DNA of 64,000 bases from Adiantum capillus-veneris (lineage: Eukaryota; Streptophyta; Polypodiopsida; Polypodiales; Pteridaceae): assembly GCA_014529385.2 (NCBI GenBank), contig CM043966.1:100474587-100538586 (forward strand). The letters run 5' to 3'. This document shows, piece after piece, positions 10,100 through 21,465 of the stretch. Numbering within the stretch: position 1 is the stretch's first letter; every line of letters starts with the position of its first letter. Position numbers and translations under genes: made by a program. The notes below the pieces were generated by a model. The model did not search any database, was not told the origin of the DNA, and was given only the letters and a program-made list of their open reading frames with translations.

Positions 10100-11732
10100 G
10101 CTTCACAGTAGTTTACTTTCCTGGAAAAAATTCTGCAGAGTTTCCCCTGTAAACTGACCTCTGAACCAATATCAACCTGTCAAATGAACCAAGAAAGCTT
10201 CAGATTCTGCAGAAATTTCGGCAGAGTCTCCTTTGTAAGATGGCTCTGGTGTACTCAAAAACAGACCAAAAAACAGCTCAAAAACACTGTCTCTCTAATA
10301 CTGTAAGCTGCGGGTAAACCTGTCCTGCACCTGTCCTGTCTCTCACTGTCCTGTCTCACTGTCCTGTAAGCATAGACTGCGACAATGCCTCAACGGCAGT
10401 AAAGCAAAGATGCAATCCCAACTGTCTAAGTCACAGTCAATACATCCTAGTTGCCTATCTAAGGGTGCTCGAGGGATCGCTCCAAGACCTGTATCACCGA
10501 AAGGATCTCAACATTCGAGAATCCCCCAGCTCAATAAAAACTCACTCGACCCTCAACAAAGGCTGCAGTAAATCTGACAATACATAGACTTCCCACAAAG
10601 TCATACATCCACAAATTTCCCACTATATGCTGTAACCGCTGCGGTGGTTGTTTGCTGCGTGACTCACAGCCAGCAAACCCTCAACAGACATACATCATCT
10701 CTGACAATACATCCCATGTGGAAGTACCTGCAATGTCAGGATGAAATCTGGAATATCAAGCAGCAAACACAAGCTACCTGATGAACTAGTGGATGTCCCC
10801 TACAGTCTGTGTGTAGATGCGTCCGTGTCGTATGTGACACGCCTCTAAGAACTGTGAGCCGTCCTTCGATGTGTAGACAACCACAAATCAACACTCTGGG
10901 AGTGCCGATATCCTTAGCACCTGCAGTGGTAGGCCGAAACCCCAAATTTGCTGAATCGAATTTGCACCCGCCGAGACCACGTAGTCGAAAATGGCCTACA
11001 CAGAACTTTGTCGAAGCCGAACGGTGGCCGAGATGACCTCAGAATGAAATTCTGAGAACACCGAGCCCTTTGGGTGTTGGGAACAACTTTTAGGAAGAGA
11101 CTTTTTTAATGCAAATCTTTTGACTTTTTGTTATTGGCCCGGGGGATTCACTCTATATATAAAATGGAACGCCACGTGCGAGCGGACAACTTTGATAAAA
11201 CCCCTATATACGACTCATATTAGGGAATATGACCCCCCTTTCTACGCTTATACGACAATCAATGCAAAAAATTATCATACCCCTATCTTACATATAAAAT
11301 TTAGGTCTCACATAATCTAGCTGAGTAGAACTAGCCAAAGAGCGTGTAGCATAGTGACTGACAACGTACTAAGGAACCACTTATGTTGATAACTAGATGT
11401 ACTCTCAATGTGTCTTAGTTTGACTTTCAAACTATGTACCCGTTCAGCTTGCACTCTAGCCACTCATCCAATTCTACCCCATCTAAATTACTCAAAAAAC
11501 ATGGTCATATAGTTGTGCTAGGTTATTCGTGTAAATTTGCATTTATACAAACTCTTTATATCTTTCATCCCTCAACAAATGAATTATAATCACAAAAGAA
11601 GCAATCGATACAAAGCAGTGTTGGTTCTTGCATGGATCTTTGTAGCTATTGACTCAAAAGTTCAAGGGTAGACTCTTTTGGGAAGCAATGATTTCGAAAC
11701 ACAAAAACTTCCTCTCATTTTTTCCTTTTCTC

Positions 11733-11733
<1 letters not shown>
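10100..11733. other. Copia leader / probable 5' LTR region and flank, no gene
   Basis: Immediately right of gag are about 55 bases of leader and a damaged primer site. Then comes GC-moderate DNA with short CTGTCCTG repeats (10319-10371) and sequence that could be the 5' LTR. From about 11100 it becomes AT-rich, with a TATA-like CTATATATAAAATGG at 11152. No coding signal seen on either strand. Confidence 0.4.

Positions 11734-11763
<30 letters not shown>
11734..11763. repeat. poly(C) tract of 30 bases
   Basis: Thirty consecutive C residues, an unusually long G/C homopolymer. It could also be partly an assembly or sequencing artefact in length. Confidence 0.95.
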
Positions 11764-11766
<3 letters not shown>

Positions 11767-12764
11767 AAAATATGATACCCCCTCCCTTATTTTTAAGCTT
11801 ATGACATAAATTATTGGGGGTCTACCTCTAACTTATACGCTTATGTAACTTGTAAAAAAACCCCCCTCCCTTGCACTTACGTGGTGCGATATGTTTTCCA
11901 TGGTGAATCCCCTGAGGTTATTGGCTTGATTCAATTTACTCCAAAGGCATTGTTCCCATGGCACCAAGGTCCTTTTAAAATGACTTTGGTTCCCCATCCT
12001 TATCCAAGGTTCATTCCCACACCACTCAAGCCTCACACCTATTTAGCCTCAATCAAGAACCTCTTTCCATGGGTTATTGGCTTACTCAGCACGAAACCTT
12101 GTCTCCATCACACTACACATCCGAGGCACTTCAAGAACTCAAGCATAATAAAAAGACCCTAAAAGCCCAATGAGCCTTATAAGCCTTGTATCTCCTCTTG
12201 CAATGTATGTTCTCCATTATGGAGATGTTATTTCACTTATGTTGCACAAAGAACTAGACATTGTCACATTTAAATATGGTACGATCTTAGGCTCATGAAC
12301 ACAATATATGCTCAACCGTTTTGAAATGCTATGCATGCAATGCCTATCAAGGTGTTTAACATTCATAAAATGCTTCCGTATTAAGGTGTGCCCTCATTGC
12401 AACAAGAAGGGACAGACACCTAGCCAAAATAATTCTAAAGATTCCAATGGCAATGTACATGTTGTAGAAGAATAAGAAGAAGAAGGAGACGTCAACATTG
12501 TCTACTATGAGGATGTATTGTAGTGGATTTCAACACTACCCCAAACCCAAAGTTTGGTGGTAAGGCCTATCCTCTTGCATTAGATTCATCTTAAGAGCTA
12601 TACGTAGTTATCCACCAATGTTACCCATATTTGACTCTTGATTCGAAACCATGCTTTTTATGTGATCTTTAGCTTACGGAGACTTCTATTAGGATTAGCC
12701 TCTAACATATTTTTCACAAGTTGAAGGTTTTGATGTTAGTGGAACCCTTGTCCCAATAACTTGC
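11764..12764. other. non-coding DNA, possible very decayed retroelement
   Basis: No intact gene. Around 12390 a plus-strand reading gives CPHCNKKG followed by an acidic stretch. This is weakly like a gag zinc-finger region belonging with the Copia RT scrap just downstream, but it is too short to call. Confidence 0.3.
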
Positions 12765-12930
12765 ATGACCATTATTTGCAAAGTACTTATATTTTTTGCT
12801 TTTAATTTAAGACTTGGCTTATTTTATCAAATGGATGTGAAATCAAGTTTTTTAAATGAACGTCTCAAGGAGGAGGTATATGTAGCTCAACACACAGGTT
12901 TTAGTTGTCCCATTCAAAAAACAAGATTTG
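12765..12930 (+). pseudogene. Copia reverse transcriptase scrap
   Basis: Reading gives GLFYQMDVKSSFLNERLKEE then VYVAQHTGF, the Copia RT motif QMDVK.AFLNG.L.EEVYV.QP.GF. The first catalytic Asp is kept. Neither the YVDD box nor flanking domains follow, so only about 55 codons survive. Confidence 0.75.
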
Positions 12931-14010
12931 TAGCTTTAAAAGGATGCTTGAAACACTGAGAAAAAAGGATTTATTTATTCTAGCTTCCAAATTTAGAGGT
13001 TTCCATGTGAATTGCATGGTTTTGGGTTGCCGATTGCCAACAAGTTCGCAACCCTCAAGCCATGTGAAGTGGCTCTTGATCGTCAACATAACCAAAAAAA
13101 GTAAACAAGGACTTAAAAAGTAAACACGGACTGGGTGCTTACATAGGGCTTTCAGGCCTGGGAGTTGGGCCACACTGGCAAAAAGGTGTTGAGGTGGAGC
13201 TTGAGTGGCAAGGAATTTTGCATCCCCCTTTGGGTGACTCAAGGGTGAAATTTGAATTGGTGGGTAATGGAAAGGGGGTGGGGGTAGACCTACCTTGGTG
13301 AATCAAGAGGAAGGGCGAGTGAGTGGGGATGTTGGGAAACTAGGGGCAACACAAGATGTCCATGGAGTAAGTGTGCAAGGTTGCAAGGCTTCCCGAGCTA
13401 GGGGCAACAAAGTCAATTGTGTAAAGATTCCATCAATGAGTGAGGGAACATGGTACATTCTATGCTCTCTTTGCTATTTCTTTTTGTGTTTGTATGCCAA
13501 ATGCATGAAGGGAGCAATGTGCGTTTTTACTATTGGGCCAAGACGACTTTAGTGGAGATGTCATAGTATTTAGTCCATGCTATGCACGATGGAGTTGATG
13601 GTTATATTAGCTTGTGGATGACAGCCATCGGTCCACACCTTTCACTTCCCTTTAAAGGTGAATCCACCATATCCTCAAAGCCAACATGTCCTGGAGGGCT
13701 AGATTTCACTAAAGGAGGACTCTGCTGCTTGAGAAACTCAAGCTATACTCGCGTGTCTACACGTGATGCAAAACGAATTGAGGATCTTGTCGTTTGGGGG
13801 TTAATGCACACAATTTGGGGGACTAGAAGTGCACAAAGCTTGTGTGTGTGCGTGTGTGCGTGTGTGTCTGTGAGATTGGCATTATGTTTGATCCTCTCTA
13901 TATTCACAAAAAAAGCATATTGCCATTTACAGTCATCTTCTTGGAAACAGGGACACTATAATAGGGTATGGAATATGAATAAAGGTATTGCATGGTAGCG
14001 CCACAAAGTC
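12931..14010. other. non-coding DNA with a short GT-rich patch
   Basis: Low-complexity stretches (GTGTGTG near 13840) and short open frames without recognisable family. Some of it may be 5' remains of the LINE fragment that begins at about 14000. Confidence 0.3.
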
Positions 14011-14281
14011 ATGAAAGTGTGGCATGCTAATCTTTGTTTAAAAGAGCGATTGTTTATGTGGAGATGTATCATTGGGGTTCTCCCGACTAGTAATTTTCTT
14101 TGCTCCAAAATACTGGCTTCCTCACAATGTGTTCATTGTGGTGCCAATAGTGAGAATATTCCACATTTATTATGGTTTTGTTTTCATTCGCAATGGTTTG
14201 TGGATTACATATGTACACGTCTGTGCACTCGTTTCCCTGGGATACCTTTTGGTTGATATTTCTGGCTTTTTGGAGAGCTCC
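14011..14281 (+). pseudogene. LINE C-terminal zf-RVT domain fragment, split by an LTR element
   Basis: The open frame reads VWHANLCLKERLFMWRCIIG, LPTSNFL, then CVHCGANSENIPHLLWFC. This is the reverse-transcriptase zinc-binding (zf-RVT) domain near the end of plant non-LTR RT proteins (W.A.L..K...F.WR...LPT, CxxC...E...HLL..C). A TGA at 14254 breaks the frame, and the 12.7-kb LTR element inserted at 14281/14282. The remainder resumes at 26960. Confidence 0.7.
14277..14281. repeat. target site duplication GCTCC, left copy
   Basis: GCTCC directly precedes the left LTR and is repeated at 26955-26959 directly after the right LTR. This fixes both ends of the outer LTR element. Confidence 0.9.
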
Positions 14282-15265
14282 TATTAACAGCGGCTAACAC
14301 AGGCTACACCGAATACGCATCAAGCGGGAGATATGCTATGTATGTGACTCAATACTTCCCACTCACTTTGTATAAGTCTTGGGCTCACTTGGAGTTCCAA
14401 AGTTATATGTGCTAGTTAGAGGGCTCAAGCTTAAACCCATAGTAGAAGGGATTGTGGTGAAAGCCCTTAAAAGGAAGCCTTTATGCAAGGAGGCTTCATT
14501 CTTGAGTATTCACTCTTGAAGATCCACTTTTGAGAGCTCCCTCTCTCATGAGTGTTCACTCTATGGCCTAACCTTGAGCTTAATGTCCATGCTTAAGAGG
14601 CTAGTGCTAATCCATTTGTAATTAGAGTAAGCTCTTCTTGATTAATCTAATTCCTATTTTCTCATTAGTCTACTTCTTCTCTATATTTCATTCTGTCATG
14701 GAGTAGTATTACACTCTCATTATTCTAGATTTCAGAGAGGTATGTACTTCTTGCTTTTAACCACTCCTATTCTTCTACAAGCATTTGATTTGTGATATTT
14801 AGCATCACTAATTAGGTTGATTAAGTTGGGTCTTAATCTAGCAATTAGTGTGTGTGCCCTATTTTTTGCTTGTGTGTAGATAGGTTTTATGAAACTCTAG
14901 CACCATTCACCTCGTGTGTGTAGCTATTGATAAAGTGCCGTGATTGACTTGTGGTGATTGGAGAGGCCAACACCAATGTAATTAGTGCGTGTTTATCATT
15001 AGTGTGCTTGGGGTTTCTAGTCTATGGTAAGTCGGACTTCGGTGGACTTGATGTGTGTAGGAGTTGATTGATTAGTGATAAGAGTAGGTTTAGAGTTAAT
15101 CTTGCCATGGCTAATCTCTACTTGCATTGGAGAGGTGATCTCTTGAATCCTCTATTTCTATTCATCCGATGCTCGTGCTTCCATGCCCTAGCCGGGTTTC
15201 CGATCCACATATTTGATAATTTTGTGTGGGTTGCGATTAGGTCATTGCTACAACACCTCCCAACA
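14282..15265 (+). repeat. 5' LTR of the outer element
   Basis: Direct repeat partner of 25972-26954. It contains TTGTATAAGTC at about 14367, a possible TATA box, and ends CTCCCAACA next to the primer site. Confidence 0.92.
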
Positions 15266-15266
15266 T

Positions 15267-15284
15267 TTGGCGCGTTGCCGAGGA
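15267..15284 (+). promoter_or_regulatory. primer binding site, tRNA-Asp-like
   Basis: TTGGCGCGTTGCCGAGGA lies one base after the LTR. Plant tRNA-Asp ends in CCCCGGCAACGGCG plus CCA, whose complement is TGGCGCCGTTGCCGGGG. The site here lacks one C and has one G-to-A change. Confidence 0.75.
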
Positions 15285-17670
15285 TCGATAACCTAAGCTA
15301 GTGAGTTTAGGATGTGTAAAATAGAGTATTTTCACTACTAATTGCTCAGTTTTTAAGTGTGTGTAACTCAATTTTGGTTTGATTTGATGATTTTGTGCAT
15401 GAAATTGATGCTAATGTTGAGTTATGAATACCCCAAACCCCCAATTTCACTAATTTCATACTAACCCTTGCTAATTTCGCTTCATTTCCCTGCTAATTTT
15501 CACTAATTTTGACTAAATTTGCTAACCTAACCGCTAACATTTGAAGTGTAATGTATGATTAATTCCCTTTTAAGAGGTGGAATCATCACTCTAATCAAGT
15601 TAATTATACCAATTTATGCTTAATTTGATGATTTGAGTGTTTGATTTTTGGCCTACAATGGTCAAATTTTGGAGCCAATTTGATGGTGCACACACTTGTG
15701 TGTGCAATGATGCGTCTTCGCGGGGAGCAAAGGAATAGCTTGGAGTGTAATTATGATGTAAGTGCACTCACTTTCTTATGTCAATTTTTGATTGATTAAT
15801 GTGGTTCAATGTTTCTAATTTTTTGCTAAAATTAGGTGTGTAACTCAATTGACCTACACTTTGCACCTAATTTGATACACTTGGAATGAAATTGATGGTC
15901 AAATTGTGACTAATAAACCTTGTGTGTATCAAAATAATGTTGAATTCTCATCAAGAATTCATGTGTGTGAATAAAAATCATTGTGTGTGTAATGCACCAA
16001 AGAGGGAAAAAACTGTCAAAAAAATCAAGTGTGTGCGCACTAATCTTGAGTGTGTGCATGCATATAAAGTGATGGAATTGATGGTATATGAGTATGCAAT
16101 CATGTAAATGATGTGTATGTTAGGCTAATTCAATCATTGGATAAGCTTAATTGCCAAAAAATTGGACAAAGATTGAGTGTGTGTGCCTATCCAAGACCAC
16201 TTGATTTTCTATGATTGATGGTCAATTAGGGCACCTAAATAATTTTTGATTGTGAGATATTCATAAAAAGTGTGTGAAATCATTATGTGTAAGCCTTAAT
16301 GCATTGCCAATTGAGCCAAATTTGATCTTTTGTGCTTAATTTTTGAGTGTGTCCATTGGTTGATTGGGTCAAAATAGTGTTAATTTTTTAGAAATTAAGC
16401 ATGTATGCATTCACTTATGCTTGATTGAGTTTGTAATTTGTATAGTGCAATGAGGAATTGATGTAAATTATGTATATAAATTTGGTCTAAATTTGGGTGT
16501 GTATGCCTACTCAATGGCATTTGATTGGGAGACCAATTATGATGATTGCAAGACCTAAAATGGATGGTGTGCATGTGTGTATCATTAACTTGGGATGATT
16601 TAATTGGTACATGATTAAAAATGATTTTATGTATTACCATCATGATGTATGACCGGATATGGCAAAAATGCACTAATGTGTGTGCCTACTCAATAGCAAT
16701 TGATATCCAAATTGGGGATGAATAGTTGGTCTTTGTTGCCAATTGTGATGATTAAGACCTAAAGTTCGATACATGTATGATCTATTGAATTGAGATGACT
16801 TAATTGCACACAATTGAGAATGATTTAATGCACTACCGCTGCATTGAAGCCGAATTGATTAGACTTTTATTGATGTAATCGAATATGTAGGGCCATAAAA
16901 ACCAAAATGACAAGCCGATTTGATTTGAATGATTAGGGCTTTTGAATATGAGCAATTACTTTTGCACGAGTAAAAGAAAAAATTGGATTTGAATGAGCAA
17001 AGAAGATTTGATTACTCATATTGTGTATGAATTGATGTATTGAGAATCAATTTTGAGCATAAATGGAAAAATGGGCGAGAGTAGATTGATAGTGTGTACA
17101 ATTTGATGAGAATTTTGACCATTTTTTACATAAAATGCGTTTTGCAATACCAAATTGATTGGACATGGACAATGGTCACTCAATAAAGTCAAGAGAGGAT
17201 CAATTACCAAGGGAATAAAGTGCGTGTACAATTGGAATTGATTGGAAACGTGGAAGGTCAAGTATATATAAATTTGATTAGGTCAATTTTTGCGTATCAT
17301 TCTTTTTGATGATTTGTTCTTGAACTCACATACATGCACACTTAATTGGTAGTGAAAAAAAAAACTCACACTATCCCTTTACCTCTATCTCTTGTGACTT
17401 CCATGTAGTGTCCATTCTCTCTTCTCGATTGAAGCCGCGAGAACCCTCTCTTAAGGGATTTTTTTGAAAAAAAAAAAGCTTGTAATTTGGCCTTTGTGGC
17501 TCGCTACAGTCCACAACCCACCGAATATGGCACATGACTCACACTCCACTTGCCTGGCTCGATGCTCGCTACACCTCAACACACACCCACATACATGCTG
17601 ACCTGGACCCCACCCCACCCAATGGCTTAGACCCCACGCACCCACGCTCGGACCTGCAAAACACACCACA

Positions 17671-17761
17671 ACACACACACACACACACACACAAAGTTGC
17701 AAACTCTTTTGCTCTTTTCATGCTGGATTTCAACACGCCTTCAAACACACACACACACACA
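17671..17761. repeat. two short (CA)n microsatellites
   Basis: CA runs of about 11 and 9 units separated by about 50 bases, in the non-coding interior of the outer LTR element. Confidence 0.9.
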
Positions 17762-18939
17762 CTTCTCCTTTAATGTCTCTGTAGGATCTATGCTGCTGGA
17801 ATCACGTACCATATCGGCTCACCATTAAAGAGACCCCACTGATCACCCCAACTCTCGCAAGGTATACCGCATTGCCGCCTCTGCTCGCCATACTAGACAC
17901 GTACTCTTTATGCTCTCACCCCATGCCCCACCAAAGCTGGAAGAGGTGCCCTTGAATACTTTGTCGCCTGGCAAAATACGACCTGCTGCTCCTCGGTCCT
18001 GGCCCCTTGTGGAGAGCTGACGAACCCACAAGGTGCTCGTGCTTCACCTTGCAATTACCCAGAGATCGCATCCATTAAATTCAATCAAGTTCAAAAATCT
18101 TGAGTCAGATTAATCCTCGTAAGGGTAGTCTCCCATAGGCGACTCTTCAAAAACCTAAAACTTTCATTTTTGGAGCCCATGGGCGGTGGCTCATTTTGAC
18201 CCATTTCGTCTCGACCTTCACTCACATTTGAGTGTTACCGAATAATAAATGGCCATCACACCATCACACACCCACTCACAAGCTGTGTCTTTCTTGCCCT
18301 CTCTCCCTTAATTCATTGTAGACAATCGCCAGAACAAGAGAAAATTTTAAAATTTTGTTTTGCATGAAAAACTTGCTATACAAGAGCATGAGGGACATGA
18401 GCATTTTGTGCAATTCCTCGAGATGATTCGAACATTTTTTGTTTGCTTTTTATGGGAAAAAACTTGCTACATAAGAGCATGCGGGCATTGATTGTGTGTG
18501 CCTATATTGCAACATTGAGAATTTTGCATTGAGATTTTCAATTGAGCATTATTTTAGTGCTTTTTTCTCATTGCACTAAATGCCAAGCTCTTTTATAAAT
18601 GCATGAGGATTCACTTATGAGAGCCACATTAATGATGCAATCATGCTTGATGGAAAGGGTGCATTAAACTTTGGGTTTGGTATTGCTTGTTGCATTTTTG
18701 TTCTTGATATTAATGTAAAATCATTGCAAAGCACTAACACCAAGCTTATTTGATAGCCATTAAGATAGCATTACAAATTTTGGGGTTGTGATAGATTGTG
18801 CATTTTTTAGTGCTTACTTTGAATGACAAATGCTTTCATGCACTAATAATTGAGCTTTATTTTGAAGGGTTGTGGGCAACAAGAACTCTCATTGATCCAA
18901 GAAGGGGTCATCATTGCAATATATTGCAAAATGTGGCTA

Positions 18940-19300
18940 GATAGAGCCATTCCATTTCTTTGAATCAAAAGTTGTATACATGCTAGCTCATAGCTTGGTC
19001 AAAAGTGAAAATGTTTTCATTTTGAGCTAGTGTTTGCCCAACTTTTTTAAGAGCTTTCAAGTACAAAATTTGGCTATTAAGAGCCATTCATTTTGATGTC
19101 ATCAAGTTGCGGTCATCTCTAGCTCATAGATTGCTCTAAAATTGTAAAACTTCACGTGAGCTAGTTGTTAGCCAACTTTTAAAAAAGCTTTAAATTGCTA
19201 TCGAGAGCCACTTCATTTCATTCAAAAGTTGCATTATTTTCAGCTCTTGGCTTGTTTTTAATTTCATATTTCATTGAGCTAGAAACTAATCTACTTTGAA
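18940..19300. repeat. degenerate tandem repeat, about 120-137 bp period
   Basis: Three decayed units begin with GAGCCA at about 18943, 19081 and 19203. Each continues with TTTCATTCAAAAGTTG-like text, CTAGCTCATAGCTTG-like text and GAGCTAG...CCAACTTTT. The units are only loosely alike, which implies an old array. Confidence 0.6.
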
Positions 19301-19878
19301 TCATGCATGAGAGATTGTAAAAAATTGCAAAATGTGCTTATGTAAAAGCATTTTATCTCTCTCATTGTTGATGTGTATGTATAAATTTGCTACAAAGAGC
19401 ATCATGTGCTTAACCAAAGGTATTTTTTTCCCTTTAGCAAATTCAGGTATGCAAGACCCTATCTTTAGGTTTTCATTAATGTTTTTTTGTGCCTGCTTTT
19501 GGATTTCAATAGAAGACCTTTGGAGCTTGTGTTTACACTTAGCTTCAAAAAGCTTCTTTTGCAAAATAAAAAGGATCAAGAGACTTCTCTACACAAATGG
19601 GATGCTTGCTCAAGGATGCACAAAGAGCATGAATAGGTGTAATGCTTCCATGATTTTTCTCTTTTGTTCATCTCTCCATTCTCTATGCTTGGCTTAAGTA
19701 ATTTTTGCTTCTAAGCTATGGTTCTTTAATGTTCAAAAGCTAAGCATAATAAAGTTTCAACACTTTGCTTTGTGAAAATTAACTCATCAAAAAATTAGGT
19801 TTTATGTGTGCTAATCATAGGTAATTGGCCTTGACCTTAGGTTAATGTAGGTTTATTTCTCATTAGCCCTAGACTCTT

Positions 19879-19883
19879 AGTGA
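19879..19883. repeat. target site duplication AGTGA, left copy
   Basis: AGTGA directly before TGTTAC of the nested Copia left LTR; the same five bases follow the right LTR at 25062-25066. Confidence 0.95.
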
Positions 19884-20110
19884 TGTTACATATACATGTG
19901 GTAGTGATGTGTGTGAACACACTAGGACTGCCGGGGCATTTTTTCCCTCTTTAGGAGGTTTTTTTCCCCGTGCATTGTATATACGCCCATCACTCTAGGG
20001 CTATCTATCTTTCCATTGCACACTAAGTAACACACTCTCTATTGTGTGCCTTGAGCTTCCTTCGTCTTCTCCAAGCTGTGTGTGTTTTCTCTGCAACCCT
20101 AATTCCAACA
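19884..20110 (+). repeat. 5' LTR of nested Copia
   Basis: 227 bp, TGTTAC...CCAACA. It contains TTGTATATACGCCC near 19975, a plausible TATA box, and TAAGTAACACACTC downstream. Its partner is 24834-25061. Confidence 0.97.
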
Positions 20111-20112
20111 AT

Positions 20113-20124
20113 TGGTATCAGAGC
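20113..20124 (+). promoter_or_regulatory. primer binding site for initiator tRNA-Met
   Basis: TGGTATCAGAGC, the standard plant Copia primer site, two bases after the LTR end. Confidence 0.97.
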
Positions 20125-20472
20125 AGGTCACGTCCTCCCGGGCCTAGTCGCCAGCTGCTCCAGTACACGCCTGCTCACTTGCTCCGATTTCAGTGAGCTT
20201 TGGCGAGCGTTCGCAGGTCGACAAAAATTTTGGGTAACCTCGAAGAGCTTGGTCAGCTCATATTTTCGATTTGGGCTCATTTCGGCCTCCGTTTCCACTA
20301 CAGGCAGTATTGCACAGGCTATTTCGTCATTTTGTGCAAAATTTCTGTCAGTGCCGTTTTCTGCATAACAGGTGCCTTATAGTCTTCTACGGTTTGTGCT
20401 ATATAGCACAGGTTGTTTTCGCTCCGTTTCTCCCATTTTCGGGCAGTTTTCACATCAGGTGCAACATTTACC

Positions 20473-21465
20473 ATGGCTGACAACAACAACACAGATGTGT
20501 TCAAGATGTTTGTTGCTGAGGACAGGTTGGATGGGGACAACTACCCTATGTGGGCTTATATGATGCAACATGTTCTTGTGTCAAAGGGTGTCTGGAACAT
20601 TGTGTAGGGCATTGATGTACGTCCTGGTTCTGAGGATGTAGGCGATGTTGAGGATGTTGCAGGTCTTGCTGCAAGGATTGCAGCTGTTAGAGTTGTTTTG
20701 CCTACGCCAGAACAAGCTCGTTGGGATGTTAAGGATGCGCATGCTCATGCATTGATTGCATTGTCTGTGAAGCGCACCATTCTTCCTCACATCCGTTCAA
20801 CAAAATCTGCAAAACAGGCTTGGGATATTCTAGCAGCTCTTTATGCAAGCCGCAATGAGGCTAAAATTGCTTTGCTGCGTAAAGAGCTGGAATCAAAGAT
20901 TATGCATGAGAAAGATGACATGGACACTTTCCTTGCTAGTGTCAAGGATATCAATGAGCAGCTTATTTCTACAGGTGAAGTCATTTCAGACAGTTCCCTT
21001 GTGCAGACTGTTCTTGATGCCTTACCAGATTCCTACTAGACTTTTGCTAGTACTTGGAGACTGATGACCCAAGGAAATCCTGAAGTTGTCAAGTTTGATG
21101 CATTATGCACATTGCTGTTGCAAGAGCCACTTTCTAGAAAAAACAGGACTAGGCAGCGTGCAGTTGAACAGGCTTTTATTACTTCTCAAAGAAAGGGTGG
21201 TAACAGTAATGCAGCCACTTCTTATGGTTCTGCTGCGAGTGGCAAAAATTCTATTCCTAATGCTTCAACTGGCAGCACTTCGTCTGGAAATTCTGGTGAT
21301 AAGGGCAAAAAGAAGATGCGTTGCCATTATTGTAAAGCCAATGATCACTTGATCAAGTCGTGTCCTAAGTTGAAGGCCAAAGAGGCTAAGAAGAAAGAGG
21401 GTGGTTCCACTGCAAATGCTGGTTCCACTACAAATGCAGCCATTGTTGAGTCTTCTGTCAAAGGA
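20473..21465 (+). pseudogene. Copia Gag of nested element
   Basis: The ATG at 20473 begins MADNNNTDVFKMFVAED and LDGDNYPMWAYMMQ, the Copia N-terminal Gag signature. In-frame TAG codons at 20605 and 21037 stand where Gln is expected (NIV-Q-GI and SY-Q-TF). The UBN2-like body includes ILPHIRSTKSAKQAWDILAA and LRKELESKIMHEKDD. A Gly/Ser-rich linker precedes the knuckle CHYCKANDHLIKSC (CX2CX4HX4C). A frameshift at about 21465 moves reading into the protease frame. Confidence 0.93.

Larger units (their letters stand above)
5831..10167 (-). mobile_element. decayed Ty1/Copia retrotransposon
   Basis: Gag, protease, integrase, RT and RNase H occur in the Copia order reading leftward from 10099 to 6114. 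Gag, protease and integrase share one frame, broken by stops at about 9188 and 8774. A frameshift near 8105 leads to the RT frame, which has an in-frame stop at 7275. Right of gag, CCTCTGAACCAATA at 10154-10167 resembles a damaged initiator-Met primer site, marking the expected inner edge of the 5' LTR. The paired 5' LTR is not recognised. Confidence 0.85.
15285..19878 (+). other. internal non-coding region of the outer LTR element (left part)
   Basis: About 4.6 kb of AT-rich DNA with many stops in all frames. From 15350 to 17250 it has dispersed GTGTGTG words set in AATTGATTGA-like sequence. CA microsatellites lie at 17671-17693 and 17743-17761, and a degenerate tandem array lies at 18940-19300. 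I find no gag, protease, RT, RNase H or integrase motif. Confidence 0.75.

Noticed and set aside
11833-12162. Overlapping plus and minus frames of 67-93 codons
   Set aside because: No recognised domain on either strand and no neighbouring support; likely chance frames in decayed DNA.
20041-20540. Several overlapping frames in the nested Copia leader
   Set aside because: Only the frame beginning at the ATG at 20473 carries the Copia Gag signature; the others are leader or shadow frames.
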